Assembly (NCBI GenBank): GCA_011525385.1
Contig: WTGF01000059.1
Location: forward strand, 101,193 to 165,192
DNA: 64,000 bases
Direction of reading: 5' to 3'
From: Chloroflexota bacterium
GTDB lineage: Bacteria; Chloroflexota; Anaerolineae; Aggregatilineales; Phototrophicaceae
Program-made: the position numbers and the translations under genes
Shown: one piece after another, positions 27,424 to 36,686 of the stretch
How the letters are laid out: every line of letters starts with the position of its first letter
Numbering within the stretch: position 1 is the first letter of the stretch
The notes under the pieces: generated by a model
Seen by the model: only the letters and a program-made list of their open reading frames with translations
The model's database searches: none
Told to the model about the DNA's origin: nothing

Positions 27424-28023
27424 ATGGATGTCATCATTCACGGAGACGGAATCAAAATCACAGAGTCGCTTGATAGCTATGCGCGGTCAAAGATTGACAA
27501 ACTGGACCGCTATCTGCCCAATATCGCCCACGTCGGCGTAGACCTGTCAATCATCCGCACGCACCGTGGCGCTGATCTGGCAATTGCGCAAATCACGGTG
27601 CAACACGCCCGCGGCGCGATATTGCGGGCGGAAGAGAAAATGAACATCGAAAACCGCGATACAATTCGCTTCGCAATCAACAAAGCCGTAGACAAGCTTC
27701 ATCGGCAAATCGACCGCTTCAAGAGCAAGCGCAAAGCCAAGAATCAGCGCATACGGGACAGGTACCGGGCCACCGTTGCCGAACTTGATGTCGCCGAAGA
27801 TGTGCCGCAATACGAGACCGTTGCTGCCGAAGACGCTATAGCGCCAACGGAAATCATCCGGCGCAAGGCGCCGGAAATGATCCCAATGACTGAAGAGGAA
27901 GCGATCGAACAACTCGAATTGCTCGACCACAACTTCTATATGTTCATGAATGCGGATTCCGAGCAGATCAACGTCGTGTATCGCCGCGACAACGGCGGAT
28001 ACGGAATACTCGTGACACAGTAG
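27424..28023 (+). CDS. raiA: Long-form ribosome hibernation promoting factor
   Basis: A 199-residue protein. ATG 27424 has the strong site GAGGAGG 6 nt upstream, better than the TTG at 27418. The N-terminal 100 residues are the ribosome-binding S30AE/YfiA domain (DVIIHGDGIKITESLDSYARSKIDKLDRY, which spans residues 2-30). A charged linker leads to the C-terminal dimerisation domain (EEAIEQLELLDHNFYMFMN...VVYRRDNGGYGILV). The long form dimerises 70S ribosomes into inactive 100S particles in stationary phase. It is monocistronic, with a promoter candidate just upstream. Confidence 0.94.
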   Translation: MDVIIHGDGIKITESLDSYARSKIDKLDRYLPNIAHVGVDLSIIRTHRGADLAIAQITVQHARGAILRAEEKMNIENRDTIRFAINKAVDKLHRQIDRFKSKRKAKNQRIRDRYRATVAELDVAEDVPQYETVAAEDAIAPTEIIRRKAPEMIPMTEEEAIEQLELLDHNFYMFMNADSEQINVVYRRDNGGYGILVTQ

Positions 28024-28045
28024 CAGGACCCATATTGACAGCGCT

Positions 28046-28807
28046 CTACGGCCTTTCCGAAGAATGCAATTCCGCCAGGCGACGATACTTTCGATATTCG
28101 TACCAGGCCATGAACAGGGACAGCCTCAAGCCATGCCAGCCGTCTCGGTAGCCCTTGAGCGTAACGTAACGTAAATGGAACTGACGCAGTGGCTGCAAGA
28201 TGAAGTTCCGGAACTTCGGCGCCGTTCCCTTATCGAACAGCATCCGGGCGTCGTAGCGTAGGTATCGCTCCTGCTTGTCCTTGAAGTGGGCGACATTCTT
28301 ATAGTTGTAGTGGATAATGGGATTGTCCATCGTGCCGACTGGCCCATCAAGCATCACTACTTCATGGACCTGCCGTCCCGGGTCATAGCGCGCTTGACCC
28401 AGTCGCAGCAGTCGCGTTTGGTAATCCGGATACCAGCCCGCCCCTCTGGTCAATTTGCCAAAGATGTAATTGTGGCGTGGCAGCTTCCAACCGGCGAATT
28501 CAGAATATGACAGCTTGCGTCGTATTTCGGCAGCCAATTCAGCGCTGATGCGTTCATCCGCATCGACAAAGAGGACCCATTTGGTCTCCCCTTCCACGGC
28601 GCCGAGCGCCGCGTTTCGTTGATCAGCGTAATTGACAAAACTGTGCTGCAAGACTTCAGCGCCGGATCGCCGCGCAATGGCAACGGTATCGTCACTGCTA
28701 TAGGAATCAAAGATCAGGATTCTATCCGCGAAGCGCAGCGCGTCGACACAAGCCCCTATTTGCTCGGCTTCATTATAGGTCAGCACGATGGCGGTCAGTT
28801 GCGTCAT
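28046..28807 (-). CDS. Family 2 glycosyltransferase (WaaE/KdtX-like)
   Basis: A 253-residue GT-A enzyme. The nucleotide-binding start LTAIVLTYNEAEQIGACVDAL, DSYSSDDTV and the metal motif FVDADERIS are intact, followed by PRHNYIFGKLTRGAGWYPD and RLLRLGQARYDPGRQVHE, blocks shared with LPS-core glucosyltransferases of the WaaE group. It would transfer a sugar from a nucleotide donor on the cytoplasmic side. Its ATG overlaps the upstream glycosyltransferase stop as ATGA (28804-28807). Confidence 0.87.
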   Translation of the reverse strand: MTQLTAIVLTYNEAEQIGACVDALRFADRILIFDSYSSDDTVAIARRSGAEVLQHSFVNYADQRNAALGAVEGETKWVLFVDADERISAELAAEIRRKLSYSEFAGWKLPRHNYIFGKLTRGAGWYPDYQTRLLRLGQARYDPGRQVHEVVMLDGPVGTMDNPIIHYNYKNVAHFKDKQERYLRYDARMLFDKGTAPKFRNFILQPLRQFHLRYVTLKGYRDGWHGLRLSLFMAWYEYRKYRRLAELHSSERP

Positions 28808-29733
28808 GAGCGCGCCAGCTCAATAACTTTCCGGCAGGCGTCGATCAATTCGTATTCGCTGGAGGGAATAGAGGCCATCCGACGCGCCATGCCATGGGCG
28901 ACAAGCTTGCGGGCCATCCAGCGTTTCCAGGGCGAGTAGTGCTTGTCATAAAGTTGCAAGCGACTCTTCCACAGGTTGAACAGGCTCACAGGACGCGCTT
29001 GCGACGAACTTCCCCCGCCAAGATGCGTAATGCGAGCTTGCGGGACGCAGAAAATGCGCCAGCCATGTTCGCGTATACGCCATTGCCAGTCGACCTCTTC
29101 ACAGTAAATGAAAAATTGTTCGTCAAAGAGACCGACTCCCAGCAAGACCTCGCGTCTCAACATCATGGTAGCGCCCAACGCAAAATCCACCTCAAAGGGC
29201 TCTGAAGCGTCATAGCTTGATCTTGGGTAGCGCCCATTAAACGAACCCTCGATCCAGCGGCTCGGGGTTGGATACAGTTCCGTCCAGATCTGTCGCAGAT
29301 CAGGGAAGCGAAAAGCGCTATGCTGGAAGCTGCCGTCAGCGAAACTCAGTCGCGCGCCAACGACGCCCTTGCCAGCGTCGGCGAATAACGCATCGAATAG
29401 CGCTTTTGTGGCGCCCGCATGCGTCACGGTATCCGGGTTCAAAAGGTAGACCGCGCCCGGCAAGTCCCTCTCTCTGCCGCGGCCTTCGAATCCGATCGAT
29501 CGCATTGCAAGGTTATTGGCGCGTCCGAAACCGATGTTTTCATCGCAGGTCGTCAGAATCACGGCCGGGAAATCCCGCCGGATCACAGCGACTGTCGAGT
29601 CAGTTGATGCGCAATCGACTACCCGGATTTCGCATCTCAGCGAGTTCGTCGACAGATCATCCTGAAGGCTGCCCAGCGCATCGGCGATGACCGCCTCGTT
29701 GTTCCAGGTGACGATGATAACTGCCAGATCCAC
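28804..29733 (-). CDS. Family 2 glycosyltransferase (rhamnosyltransferase WbbL-like)
   Basis: A 309-residue GT-A enzyme: VIIVTWNNEAVIADALGSL at the start, VDCASTDSTV, ENIGFGRANNLA, and the metal-binding region VYLLNPDTV. The FDEQFFIYCEEVDWQWRIREHGW block near residue 215 is typical of dTDP-rhamnose transferases of the WbbL type. A basic C-terminal helix could bind the membrane. It is preceded by the Ig-like surface protein gene (24 nt) and followed by another GT2 gene with a 4-nt overlap, so all three form one operon. Confidence 0.87.
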   Translation of the reverse strand: MDLAVIIVTWNNEAVIADALGSLQDDLSTNSLRCEIRVVDCASTDSTVAVIRRDFPAVILTTCDENIGFGRANNLAMRSIGFEGRGRERDLPGAVYLLNPDTVTHAGATKALFDALFADAGKGVVGARLSFADGSFQHSAFRFPDLRQIWTELYPTPSRWIEGSFNGRYPRSSYDASEPFEVDFALGATMMLRREVLLGVGLFDEQFFIYCEEVDWQWRIREHGWRIFCVPQARITHLGGGSSSQARPVSLFNLWKSRLQLYDKHYSPWKRWMARKLVAHGMARRMASIPSSEYELIDACRKVIELARS

Positions 29734-29757
29734 TGTTACTTCGCCTGGCCCGAGCTT

Positions 29758-31179
29758 CTATCCATCTAAATCACCGGCGGATTCGCCCGGATCAACCATC
29801 ATGATCGAACGCACGCCGACGTGATTGTTGCGCAGGCTGATCGCTACGTCTTCGTGAATCAAGCCTGCCCAGCAGTTCTGTGGATTACGCGCTTCAATGG
29901 TCGTCATGCGGATCGCGCCCCAGACCACCGCGCGCTCCTTTGCTGCCAAGTATGAATATGTGTTGCCGCTCGCCTCGTCAAAGACCTCAACTAATTTGTC
30001 AGCCGCGGCGATCGCCCAGCGATAAGGATAGCTGGCTTGCGATGTGGAACATTGTATGCCGATTCTCCATGCGCCCGACTCGTCAAACATGCCCAGTGTC
30101 GCCGCCTGCTGTTCTTGCTGGTAAACTGTGCCGGGCGATGGCCCGGACGTTCGAATAGGAACATCGCCGTAGTTTTCTACCGTCAATCGAAATACCAGCA
30201 TCTCGCCCTTGGGAATGGTGATCTGTTGTGAATAGGCCAGCGACTCGCTATCTTCCGGTAACTGCAGTAGATCACCAGCATGGTCGCGTGATGTGAAATA
30301 TCGATCCTCATAGGGCTGCACATCAAAAGCGACATCCACGCCGATCGCTTGAGGGTAGATCTCGGCATAAGGTTTCCCGCCGGTCTCGATCGTTAAGCTG
30401 GTCTCTTGCCGAATGCGCTGACCGACGGCATCCTGTGCCAGCGCCAAGACTTGATAGGTGCCGTCAGGAGGGGGATCAACACCCAGGTCAATCCCTCCTT
30501 CATAGTCGAAGTGGTGCCTGCCCGCTTCGCCGTAATTGCGCTCTTCGACGCGAGCGGAAATTGGAATCCTGACACCGGCCGAATCAACAAGGTATACGTC
30601 CAGGCTCTTGACATCCATCTCCAGATATATGTTGATCTGTACGCGGTCATCTACGCCATCTTGATTTGGCGAAAACACCGACGGCGACACGGTAAACGTG
30701 GACATGACCGGCAAGGGAAAATCGCCCGGCTGGATGACCAGACGGCCGCCGGCATTCACGTCTTCGCCGGACTCGGTCCGCGCATTGAGCTCCCAGGTGT
30801 ACGTTCCTTGAGGCAACAAGCGCCGTTCAACATGCCCGACGACAGTTTCGCCATCCAGCAGGAATCCATCCACGACACCACTGAATAGGACGCTGTACTC
30901 TTCCGCCTCACGGGCTTGCCCCTTGCGGAAGAAAAAGGTCTTGCCGCCGTCCTCCGTCAAAGATATGTCGACCGTGGCCGGCCGCGACAAGCGATATTCA
31001 AATACGGCAATATCGTCGTCGCCATCGGCGTCGGGACTGATGGAGTCTCGATCGAAGCCGGCATACATGATCAGCGGTAGAGGTGGCGAAAGAAGAAGAC
31101 TTCCCACAACTAGCACAATCGCCGCGCCGAACGCAGCCGCTAGAAGCAGCAATCCAAAATGGATGCGCATGGACTCCAC
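29758..31179 (-). CDS. Membrane-anchored surface protein with FlgD/gliding-type Ig-like domains
   Basis: A 473-residue protein with one N-terminal membrane segment (about 8-31) and a long outer part. It has the FSPNQDGVDDRVQINIYL signature of FlgD-like or gliding-motility Ig domains and an earlier DRDSISPDADGDDDIAVFEYRL variant of the same Asp-rich motif, suggesting two Ca2+-binding beta-sandwiches, then a C-terminal beta-rich domain of unknown type. ATG 31170 (MRIHFG) is an alternative start. First gene of an operon with two glycosyltransferases, so a role in the glycan-bearing cell surface is plausible. Confidence 0.72.
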   Translation of the reverse strand: MESMRIHFGLLLLAAAFGAAIVLVVGSLLLSPPLPLIMYAGFDRDSISPDADGDDDIAVFEYRLSRPATVDISLTEDGGKTFFFRKGQAREAEEYSVLFSGVVDGFLLDGETVVGHVERRLLPQGTYTWELNARTESGEDVNAGGRLVIQPGDFPLPVMSTFTVSPSVFSPNQDGVDDRVQINIYLEMDVKSLDVYLVDSAGVRIPISARVEERNYGEAGRHHFDYEGGIDLGVDPPPDGTYQVLALAQDAVGQRIRQETSLTIETGGKPYAEIYPQAIGVDVAFDVQPYEDRYFTSRDHAGDLLQLPEDSESLAYSQQITIPKGEMLVFRLTVENYGDVPIRTSGPSPGTVYQQEQQAATLGMFDESGAWRIGIQCSTSQASYPYRWAIAAADKLVEVFDEASGNTYSYLAAKERAVVWGAIRMTTIEARNPQNCWAGLIHEDVAISLRNNHVGVRSIMMVDPGESAGDLDG

Positions 31180-31321
31180 ATTCTCATTAATTGCCAGAGC
31201 ATGGCAAGTCTAGCGATCCCGTCTCATAGCGACAAGACCCGATACTTTACACGGACGGTACGATTGGGCTAAACTTCCCTTCCTGGCTCTGGAACTGGTA
31301 CACGAGACTAGAGAGAATTCC

Positions 31322-33754
31322 TTGAACCCGAAGCAAAACAGAAATTTCACCGCGATAAAAAGCGCCGAGCCAAACAGCGACGGCATCTTTCAACTGCCGC
31401 TGCTCGTGCTGGATGACCGGGTCGTTTTTCCACAAGTGTTGAGCCTCGTTCCGATCACCACAGAAGCCAATTTTCAGGCAGTCAGCTATGCCAAAGAGCA
31501 TAAGCAAACCCTCATCGTCGTCAAACAGCGGCACGTGCTTAATGGCGGACAGACAGCTCAGCATATCCACGAGATCGGGACGGAAATCGCGCCAGGTCAA
31601 CTATCCGACGCCTACGGTGAAAACATCCACGTGCTCGTACAAGGCAGACGCCGCGTTCGGATCACGGATGTTCTCGAGGCGGCGCCCTTCCCCGTCGCCC
31701 GCGCCTTCACGGTCGAAGAACAGCTCAAGGAATCTGAGCGCGTCGAATCGCTTTGCATGTCGCTCTTGGATCTCTTCAAACATTCCAGCCAGTTCTTGGA
31801 GTCCGTGCCGGACAGTGTGATCAAGTATATCCTGGCCGTTAAAGAACCGGGGCAGCTCTGCGACACGCTGGCGGCTATCGTGCCGCTGGAACCGGAGCAA
31901 TTGCAGACGCTCTTGGAAGAATTCGACGTTGCGCAGCGCCTGGAACAGCTATCTGTCGCCGTCAGCGCCGATCTTCAAGACAGCCAGCTCCACGAGGAAG
32001 TTCATACCCGCCTTCAAGACGAGATCGCCGCTAACCAGCGCGAGATGTATTTGCGCGAGCAAATGCGCATTATCCAACAGGAATTGGGCGATGGGGATAT
32101 CTTCCAGCAGGAGTTGGGCGAACTTGCTGAAAAGATTCAAGATGCGAATCTGCCAGCAGACATCCACGAAAAGGCGATGAAAGAACTGTCTCGCCTTGGC
32201 GTCATTCCGCCGATGTCACCGGAATCCGGCGTCATTCACACTTACCTGGATCGGCTATTGACCTTGCCTTGGCATATCACAAGCGAAGAAAACCTGGATC
32301 TGCAGCATGCGGAAGACATTCTCGACGGCGCTCATTATGGGCTGAGAAAGGTCAAGACGCGTATCATCGAACATATCGCCGTGAGAAAACTGGCGCGCGA
32401 CAAAATGAAGAGTCCTATTCTCTGCTTTGTGGGCCCGCCAGGCGTCGGCAAGACGTCGCTCGGCAAGAGTATCGCCGATGCCCTGGGATGCAAGTTTCTT
32501 CGCATCAGCCTCGGCGGCATACGAGACGAGGCGGAAATCCGAGGGCACCGCAGGACCTATATCGGTTCGATGCCGGGGCGCATCCTGCAGCAAATGGAGC
32601 GCGCGGAAACGGTTAACCCCGTGTTCATGCTCGACGAGATCGACAAGATGAACGCGGACTTCCGCGGCGATCCGGCCTCCGCCCTGTTGGAAGTCCTGGA
32701 TCCGGAGCAGAATCGACATTTCGTCGACCATTATCTCGAAGTCCCGTACGATCTGTCGAAAGTCACGTTTATCACGACAGCCAACGATCTCTATGGCATT
32801 CCTGAAGCCTTGGAAGACAGGCTCGAGGTCATTGAGTTCAAAGGCTACTCCGAGGAAGAGAAAATCGAGATCGCGCGGCGCTTTTTGATCCCGAAACAGT
32901 TGGAATCCAACGGCATATCATCCGCCGGCATCAGTTTTCCCAAGGCCTCCTTGCAGCACATTATCAGGTACTTCACTTACGAGAGCGGTGTTCGCAATCT
33001 CGAACGGGAGATCGCCAAGATCTGTCGCAAGATCGCGCGCCAGACAGCCTCGGACCGGGTTCATCCCCGGCGCATGAGCCCGGCAATCGTGGAGAAGTAT
33101 CTGGGACCGCCGCAAGTACTGGATTCGCGCGTTAATCGTGCCGATGGTATCGGCATCGTCAGCGGACTGGTCTGGACGCCGAACGGAGGCGACATTCAAA
33201 CGATCGAGGTTTCATTGGTCCCGGGCAAGGGCAACCTGATGTTGACCGGGCAGTTGGGCGATGTCCTGCAAGAATCGGCGCATATCGCGCTTAGCTACTT
33301 GCGCTCCCGCGCCCACGACTTCGATTTGCCCGCCGATGATTTTGACAATTACGATATCCATATTCACATGCCCGAAGGCGCCGTACAAAAGGACGGTCCC
33401 TCTGCCGGAATTACGCTGGCGGCGGCCTTGGTCTCCGCATTTAGCGAAACTCGGGTCCGCAGCGACTACGCGATGACTGGGGAGATCACGCTTCGTGGTC
33501 ATGTTTTGCCCGTCGGTGGCGTCGTGGAAAAGCTGCTCGCCGCGCGCCGCCGCAATGTCCCGCAGGTCATTTTGCCCAAAGACAACCGAAAAGACCTGCG
33601 CGATCTTTCCAAGGCCGTCAAAAAGGATGTTTCGGTGGTATTCGTCGAAGACATACAAGAGGCGCTCGACCTGATTTTGCACGACCCTCCGCCGCGTCGG
33701 CAACGCGACATCGACGCCGAGAAACGGCAACGCGACAATCCTGAAGGCGAATAA
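31322..33754 (+). CDS. lon: ATP-dependent Lon protease
   Basis: An 810-residue LonA. The start is a TTG at 31322 with a purine-rich GAGAGA a few bases upstream; no ATG fits better. An N-terminal substrate-binding LON domain (QLPLLVLDDRVVFPQVLSLVPI, residues about 25-46) and a coiled coil precede the AAA+ module with GPPGVGKTSLGKS (Walker A) and FMLDEIDKM (Walker B). The protease domain has KDGPSAGIT (catalytic Ser) and GGVVEKLLAARR (catalytic Lys). It degrades damaged and regulatory proteins in the cytoplasm. No CIRCE or similar heat-shock box was found upstream. Confidence 0.97.
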   Translation: MNPKQNRNFTAIKSAEPNSDGIFQLPLLVLDDRVVFPQVLSLVPITTEANFQAVSYAKEHKQTLIVVKQRHVLNGGQTAQHIHEIGTEIAPGQLSDAYGENIHVLVQGRRRVRITDVLEAAPFPVARAFTVEEQLKESERVESLCMSLLDLFKHSSQFLESVPDSVIKYILAVKEPGQLCDTLAAIVPLEPEQLQTLLEEFDVAQRLEQLSVAVSADLQDSQLHEEVHTRLQDEIAANQREMYLREQMRIIQQELGDGDIFQQELGELAEKIQDANLPADIHEKAMKELSRLGVIPPMSPESGVIHTYLDRLLTLPWHITSEENLDLQHAEDILDGAHYGLRKVKTRIIEHIAVRKLARDKMKSPILCFVGPPGVGKTSLGKSIADALGCKFLRISLGGIRDEAEIRGHRRTYIGSMPGRILQQMERAETVNPVFMLDEIDKMNADFRGDPASALLEVLDPEQNRHFVDHYLEVPYDLSKVTFITTANDLYGIPEALEDRLEVIEFKGYSEEEKIEIARRFLIPKQLESNGISSAGISFPKASLQHIIRYFTYESGVRNLEREIAKICRKIARQTASDRVHPRRMSPAIVEKYLGPPQVLDSRVNRADGIGIVSGLVWTPNGGDIQTIEVSLVPGKGNLMLTGQLGDVLQESAHIALSYLRSRAHDFDLPADDFDNYDIHIHMPEGAVQKDGPSAGITLAAALVSAFSETRVRSDYAMTGEITLRGHVLPVGGVVEKLLAARRRNVPQVILPKDNRKDLRDLSKAVKKDVSVVFVEDIQEALDLILHDPPPRRQRDIDAEKRQRDNPEGE

Positions 33755-33896
33755 CTGCCCGCTTGCCCAAATCCACGCGCTGGCGGTCCTGCTCTCGGCA
33801 ACAGTGGAGCAAGCGTAGGTCAATCGAACCTGTAGAATTGAATAGCCGGGCAGGAGCTATGGTAAGGTAGGAGCAAACCCGCCGTATAGGTAGACT

Positions 33897-35456
33897 ATGC
33901 GATCCTACTTCGTCAGCGCCTTCTTCGCCATTTTGCTCGGCGCCTGCAGCGCTCTAAGTCAGCCTACGCCAACGCCGAGCGCGACAGCGACATCCCGACC
34001 GACGGCCACGCCTGCGCCTACCGATACCACGACTCCGACGCCGACTGTGACAAATACAGTTCCCCCCAGCTCAACGCCCACCGCAACGGCTACCTTCACC
34101 GCGACCCATACATTTACGCCATCCCCGACCCCCACCATCACGCCCTACCCGGCCGTCGGATTTGTCTTCGACAATTGGGTCCTTGCCGATATTCCAGACA
34201 ACGTCAAGGACGGCATATCCAATCCCATGGTGGTCTTCCTCAACACCAACAATCAACAGACCATTGCCAACATTGCGACTGCGCAGCCAAATACCGGCAT
34301 TCAAACGCTCTATCTGGTACCGCCAACCAGCCCGGGCGCGCGCATCCCCATATTGGAACTGGCTTCCAATACCCGCCTGGAGGTTTTTCTGGCGAAACCC
34401 GGCAACGCCCTGGCATTTATCAAACGCGATGAACAGCGGCGCAGCAACGGCCTCTATATTCTTGATCTTTCGACCGGATTCGCGGCCAGGGTTCTGACCG
34501 GCGATAGTCCCTTGGTGCAGCGTGGATTCTATATCGAGCCGGACTGGTCGCCAGACGGCAGCCAACTGGCGATGTCTGTGACCACCGGTTACGATATTGA
34601 CATTTTCTTGTACGCCAAAGATGGATCCGGACGCCGCAACATTACAAACCTCGGTTCATATGACTTGTGGCCGCGCTGGTCCCCCGACGGTCGCTACATC
34701 GCATTTGTTTCCGATCGCGCCGATTGTCCCAGTTGGATACCGGGCGAAGAAAATGCCTGTGATGCCGCGACGATGCCGCCCCCAACCGAAGGCAATGTCT
34801 ATTTACTGGAAGTTGAGACCGACACGATAAAGAAGCTTAGCGACGTTTATGTTTCGGAACCGCCCTATTGGATCAATGAGCGGCTTTTGGCCTTCGCTAG
34901 CGGGAATCCGCTCGACTTGCTGGATCCGCGGCGGCGAATATGGCGAGCAAATATCGTGACCGGCGACATAACCGAGATGCGACCGGGTGACGGAAGCGCC
35001 AGCGCCAGCTACTTGTCCGAAGCCTGGTCCCCGGACGGTCAAACGGTCCTTTTGCAAGTTGCGGATGAAACAAACCAATTAATACTCCTGGCTGCCGACG
35101 GCGCGATCCTGCGACAAGATGCTGATCTGGACTTTCCACGTTTCGGCATGTCCGCGTCCTGGTCCCCGGACGGAGAACGAATCGCCATCGGCGGAACCGC
35201 GGGTCAATGCCCTTACGGCGTACGTGTCAAAGCGGGGACTTACCGCAATATCGCGACCGGCAATCCGCCACCCAGCATGTGCGACCCGATGTTCTCGCCA
35301 GACAGCCAGTATATCGCCTTCAGCGGCGTGAACCCCCGCGTCGACGGCAGAAACGATGTCTACGTGGCCAACTATAATGGCTTCGGCAGCGTCAATATGA
35401 CGGCTGCTCTACGAGGGCAGATGGAACTGTTGGGCTGGGTCGGCGGTACACCCTAG
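33897..35456 (+). CDS. Lipoprotein with Thr/Pro linker and TolB/PD40-type beta-propeller
   Basis: A 519-residue protein. A lipoprotein signal ends in the lipobox LLGAC (Cys about 19), then about 60 residues of Thr, Pro, Ser and Ala form a stiff wall-spanning linker. The rest is a six-bladed-type propeller made of PD40 repeats, seen as EPDWSPDGSQLAM, WPRWSPDGRYIAF, EAWSPDGQTVLLQ, ASWSPDGERIAIG and PMFSPDSQYIAF. Such proteins bind peptides or glycans at the outer membrane face; no enzyme site is visible. TAGGTAG lies before the ATG. Confidence 0.85.
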   Translation: MRSYFVSAFFAILLGACSALSQPTPTPSATATSRPTATPAPTDTTTPTPTVTNTVPPSSTPTATATFTATHTFTPSPTPTITPYPAVGFVFDNWVLADIPDNVKDGISNPMVVFLNTNNQQTIANIATAQPNTGIQTLYLVPPTSPGARIPILELASNTRLEVFLAKPGNALAFIKRDEQRRSNGLYILDLSTGFAARVLTGDSPLVQRGFYIEPDWSPDGSQLAMSVTTGYDIDIFLYAKDGSGRRNITNLGSYDLWPRWSPDGRYIAFVSDRADCPSWIPGEENACDAATMPPPTEGNVYLLEVETDTIKKLSDVYVSEPPYWINERLLAFASGNPLDLLDPRRRIWRANIVTGDITEMRPGDGSASASYLSEAWSPDGQTVLLQVADETNQLILLAADGAILRQDADLDFPRFGMSASWSPDGERIAIGGTAGQCPYGVRVKAGTYRNIATGNPPPSMCDPMFSPDSQYIAFSGVNPRVDGRNDVYVANYNGFGSVNMTAALRGQMELLGWVGGTP

Positions 35457-35520
35457 CCGCAATTTCCGCCAAAGGTTATAGTTTCGGCTATTGATGATTG
35501 CAAACAGCAGGAGAGTATCC

Positions 35521-36267
35521 ATGTCCGATTTTGAGGGCCAGGTCGCGCTTGTCACCGGTGGGAGCCGCGGTATCGGGCGTGCGATATGCCTTGAACTTGC
35601 TTCCCGTGGCGCGCTTGTGGCGGTGAATTTCAACCGAAGCGCGACCGCGGCTGAAGACCTGGTCGCGGAGATAATTGCAGCCGGCGGCGCGGCAGAAGCC
35701 ATGCAAGCCGATGTCAGCAGCGCCGAGCAAGTAGGGGCGCTCTTCAAATCTTTGCTGACGAATCACGCGCGCATCGATATTTTGGTTAACAATGCCGGAA
35801 TCACAGAGGACAATGTCATTATGAGGTTAAAGCCAAAGGACTTTGATGACGTCGTCTCAACCAATCTGCGCAGCGCCTGGCTCTGTTGTCGGGAAGCCGC
35901 TCGCAGCATGATGCGGGCGCGCAGCGGGAACATCATCAATATTACCAGCGTGGTGGGCATTGCCGGTAACGCCGGCCAAAGCAACTACGCGGCCAGCAAA
36001 GCCGGCCTGGTCGGCATCACAAAGTCATTGGCGAAGGAACTTGCCGGCCGCGGCATCCGTGTCAACGCGGTCGCGCCCGGCTTCGTGGAAACGGATATGA
36101 CCGCCGATTTGAGCGACGAACTCCGCGGGCGGGCCATCGAAGCGATTCCGCTAGGCAGAATGGGCACTGCGCAAGATATCGCCAAGACGGTCGCGTTCCT
36201 GGCCTCTTCCGACGCCTCATATATCACCGGCCAAACGCTAATCGTTGATGGCGGAATGGTTATGTAA
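35521..36267 (+). CDS. fabG: 3-oxoacyl-[acyl-carrier-protein] reductase
   Basis: A 248-residue short-chain dehydrogenase. ATG 35521 is set by AGGAGA 6 nt upstream; the frame opens 10 codons earlier. NADPH-binding GGSRGIGRA, the NNAG motif, and the Ser-Tyr-Lys catalytic set ([10 protein letters not shown] ... SNYAASKAG) are complete, with GFVETDM and the C-terminal [15 protein letters not shown] of FabG. It reduces 3-oxoacyl-ACP in fatty acid synthesis. Because no other fab genes are nearby, a related reductase for hydroxyacyl-CoA is an alternative. The HIT gene follows 31 nt downstream. Confidence 0.9.
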   Translation: MSDFEGQVALVTGGSRGIGRAICLELASRGALVAVNFNRSATAAEDLVAEIIAAGGAAEAMQADVSSAEQVGALFKSLLTNHARIDILVNNAGITEDNVIMRLKPKDFDDVVSTNLRSAWLCCREAARSMMRARSGNIINITSVVGIAGNAGQSNYAASKAGLVGITKSLAKELAGRGIRVNAVAPGFVETDMTADLSDELRGRAIEAIPLGRMGTAQDIAKTVAFLASSDASYITGQTLIVDGGMVM

Positions 36268-36298
36268 GCCACCGCTAGACAAAGACCGGAGACAAAAC

Positions 36299-36646
36299 AT
36301 GAGCACGATATTCTCTAAAATCATCGCCCGGGAGATACCGGCGGACATCGTTTACGAAGATGACCTGGTACTGGCCTTTCGCGACATCGCGCCGCAAGCG
36401 CCGGTACATGTTTTGATCATCCCCAAGAAAGAGATCGCTACCGTCAATGATATTTCCATCGCGGATGAAGCGGCCTTGGGCAGGCTTTTCACCGTTGCGG
36501 CCAAGATCGCAAGCGATGAAGGCATTGCCGAAAGCGGCTACCGCCTGATTGTCAACTGCAACGAAGACGGCGGGCAAGAAGTCTTCCACCTTCACATGCA
36601 CATTCTGGGCGGACGCCGCCTGGGTCCAATGCTTGCCAAGCGCTAG
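36299..36646 (+). CDS. HIT-family nucleotide-binding protein (HINT-like)
   Basis: A 115-residue protein. ATG 36299 is set by GGAGAC upstream; the frame extends earlier into the end of fabG. The fold is complete, from [20 protein letters not shown] to the catalytic triad motif HLHMHILGG (HxHxH). HINT proteins hydrolyse AMP-lysine and aminoacyl-AMP phosphoramidates. Its position 31 nt after fabG suggests cotranscription, without a clear functional link. Confidence 0.93.
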   Translation: MSTIFSKIIAREIPADIVYEDDLVLAFRDIAPQAPVHVLIIPKKEIATVNDISIADEAALGRLFTVAAKIASDEGIAESGYRLIVNCNEDGGQEVFHLHMHILGGRRLGPMLAKR

Positions 36647-36686
36647 ATATACTCGCAATCCCGAAACGGATGCGAGAGCCAAGCAA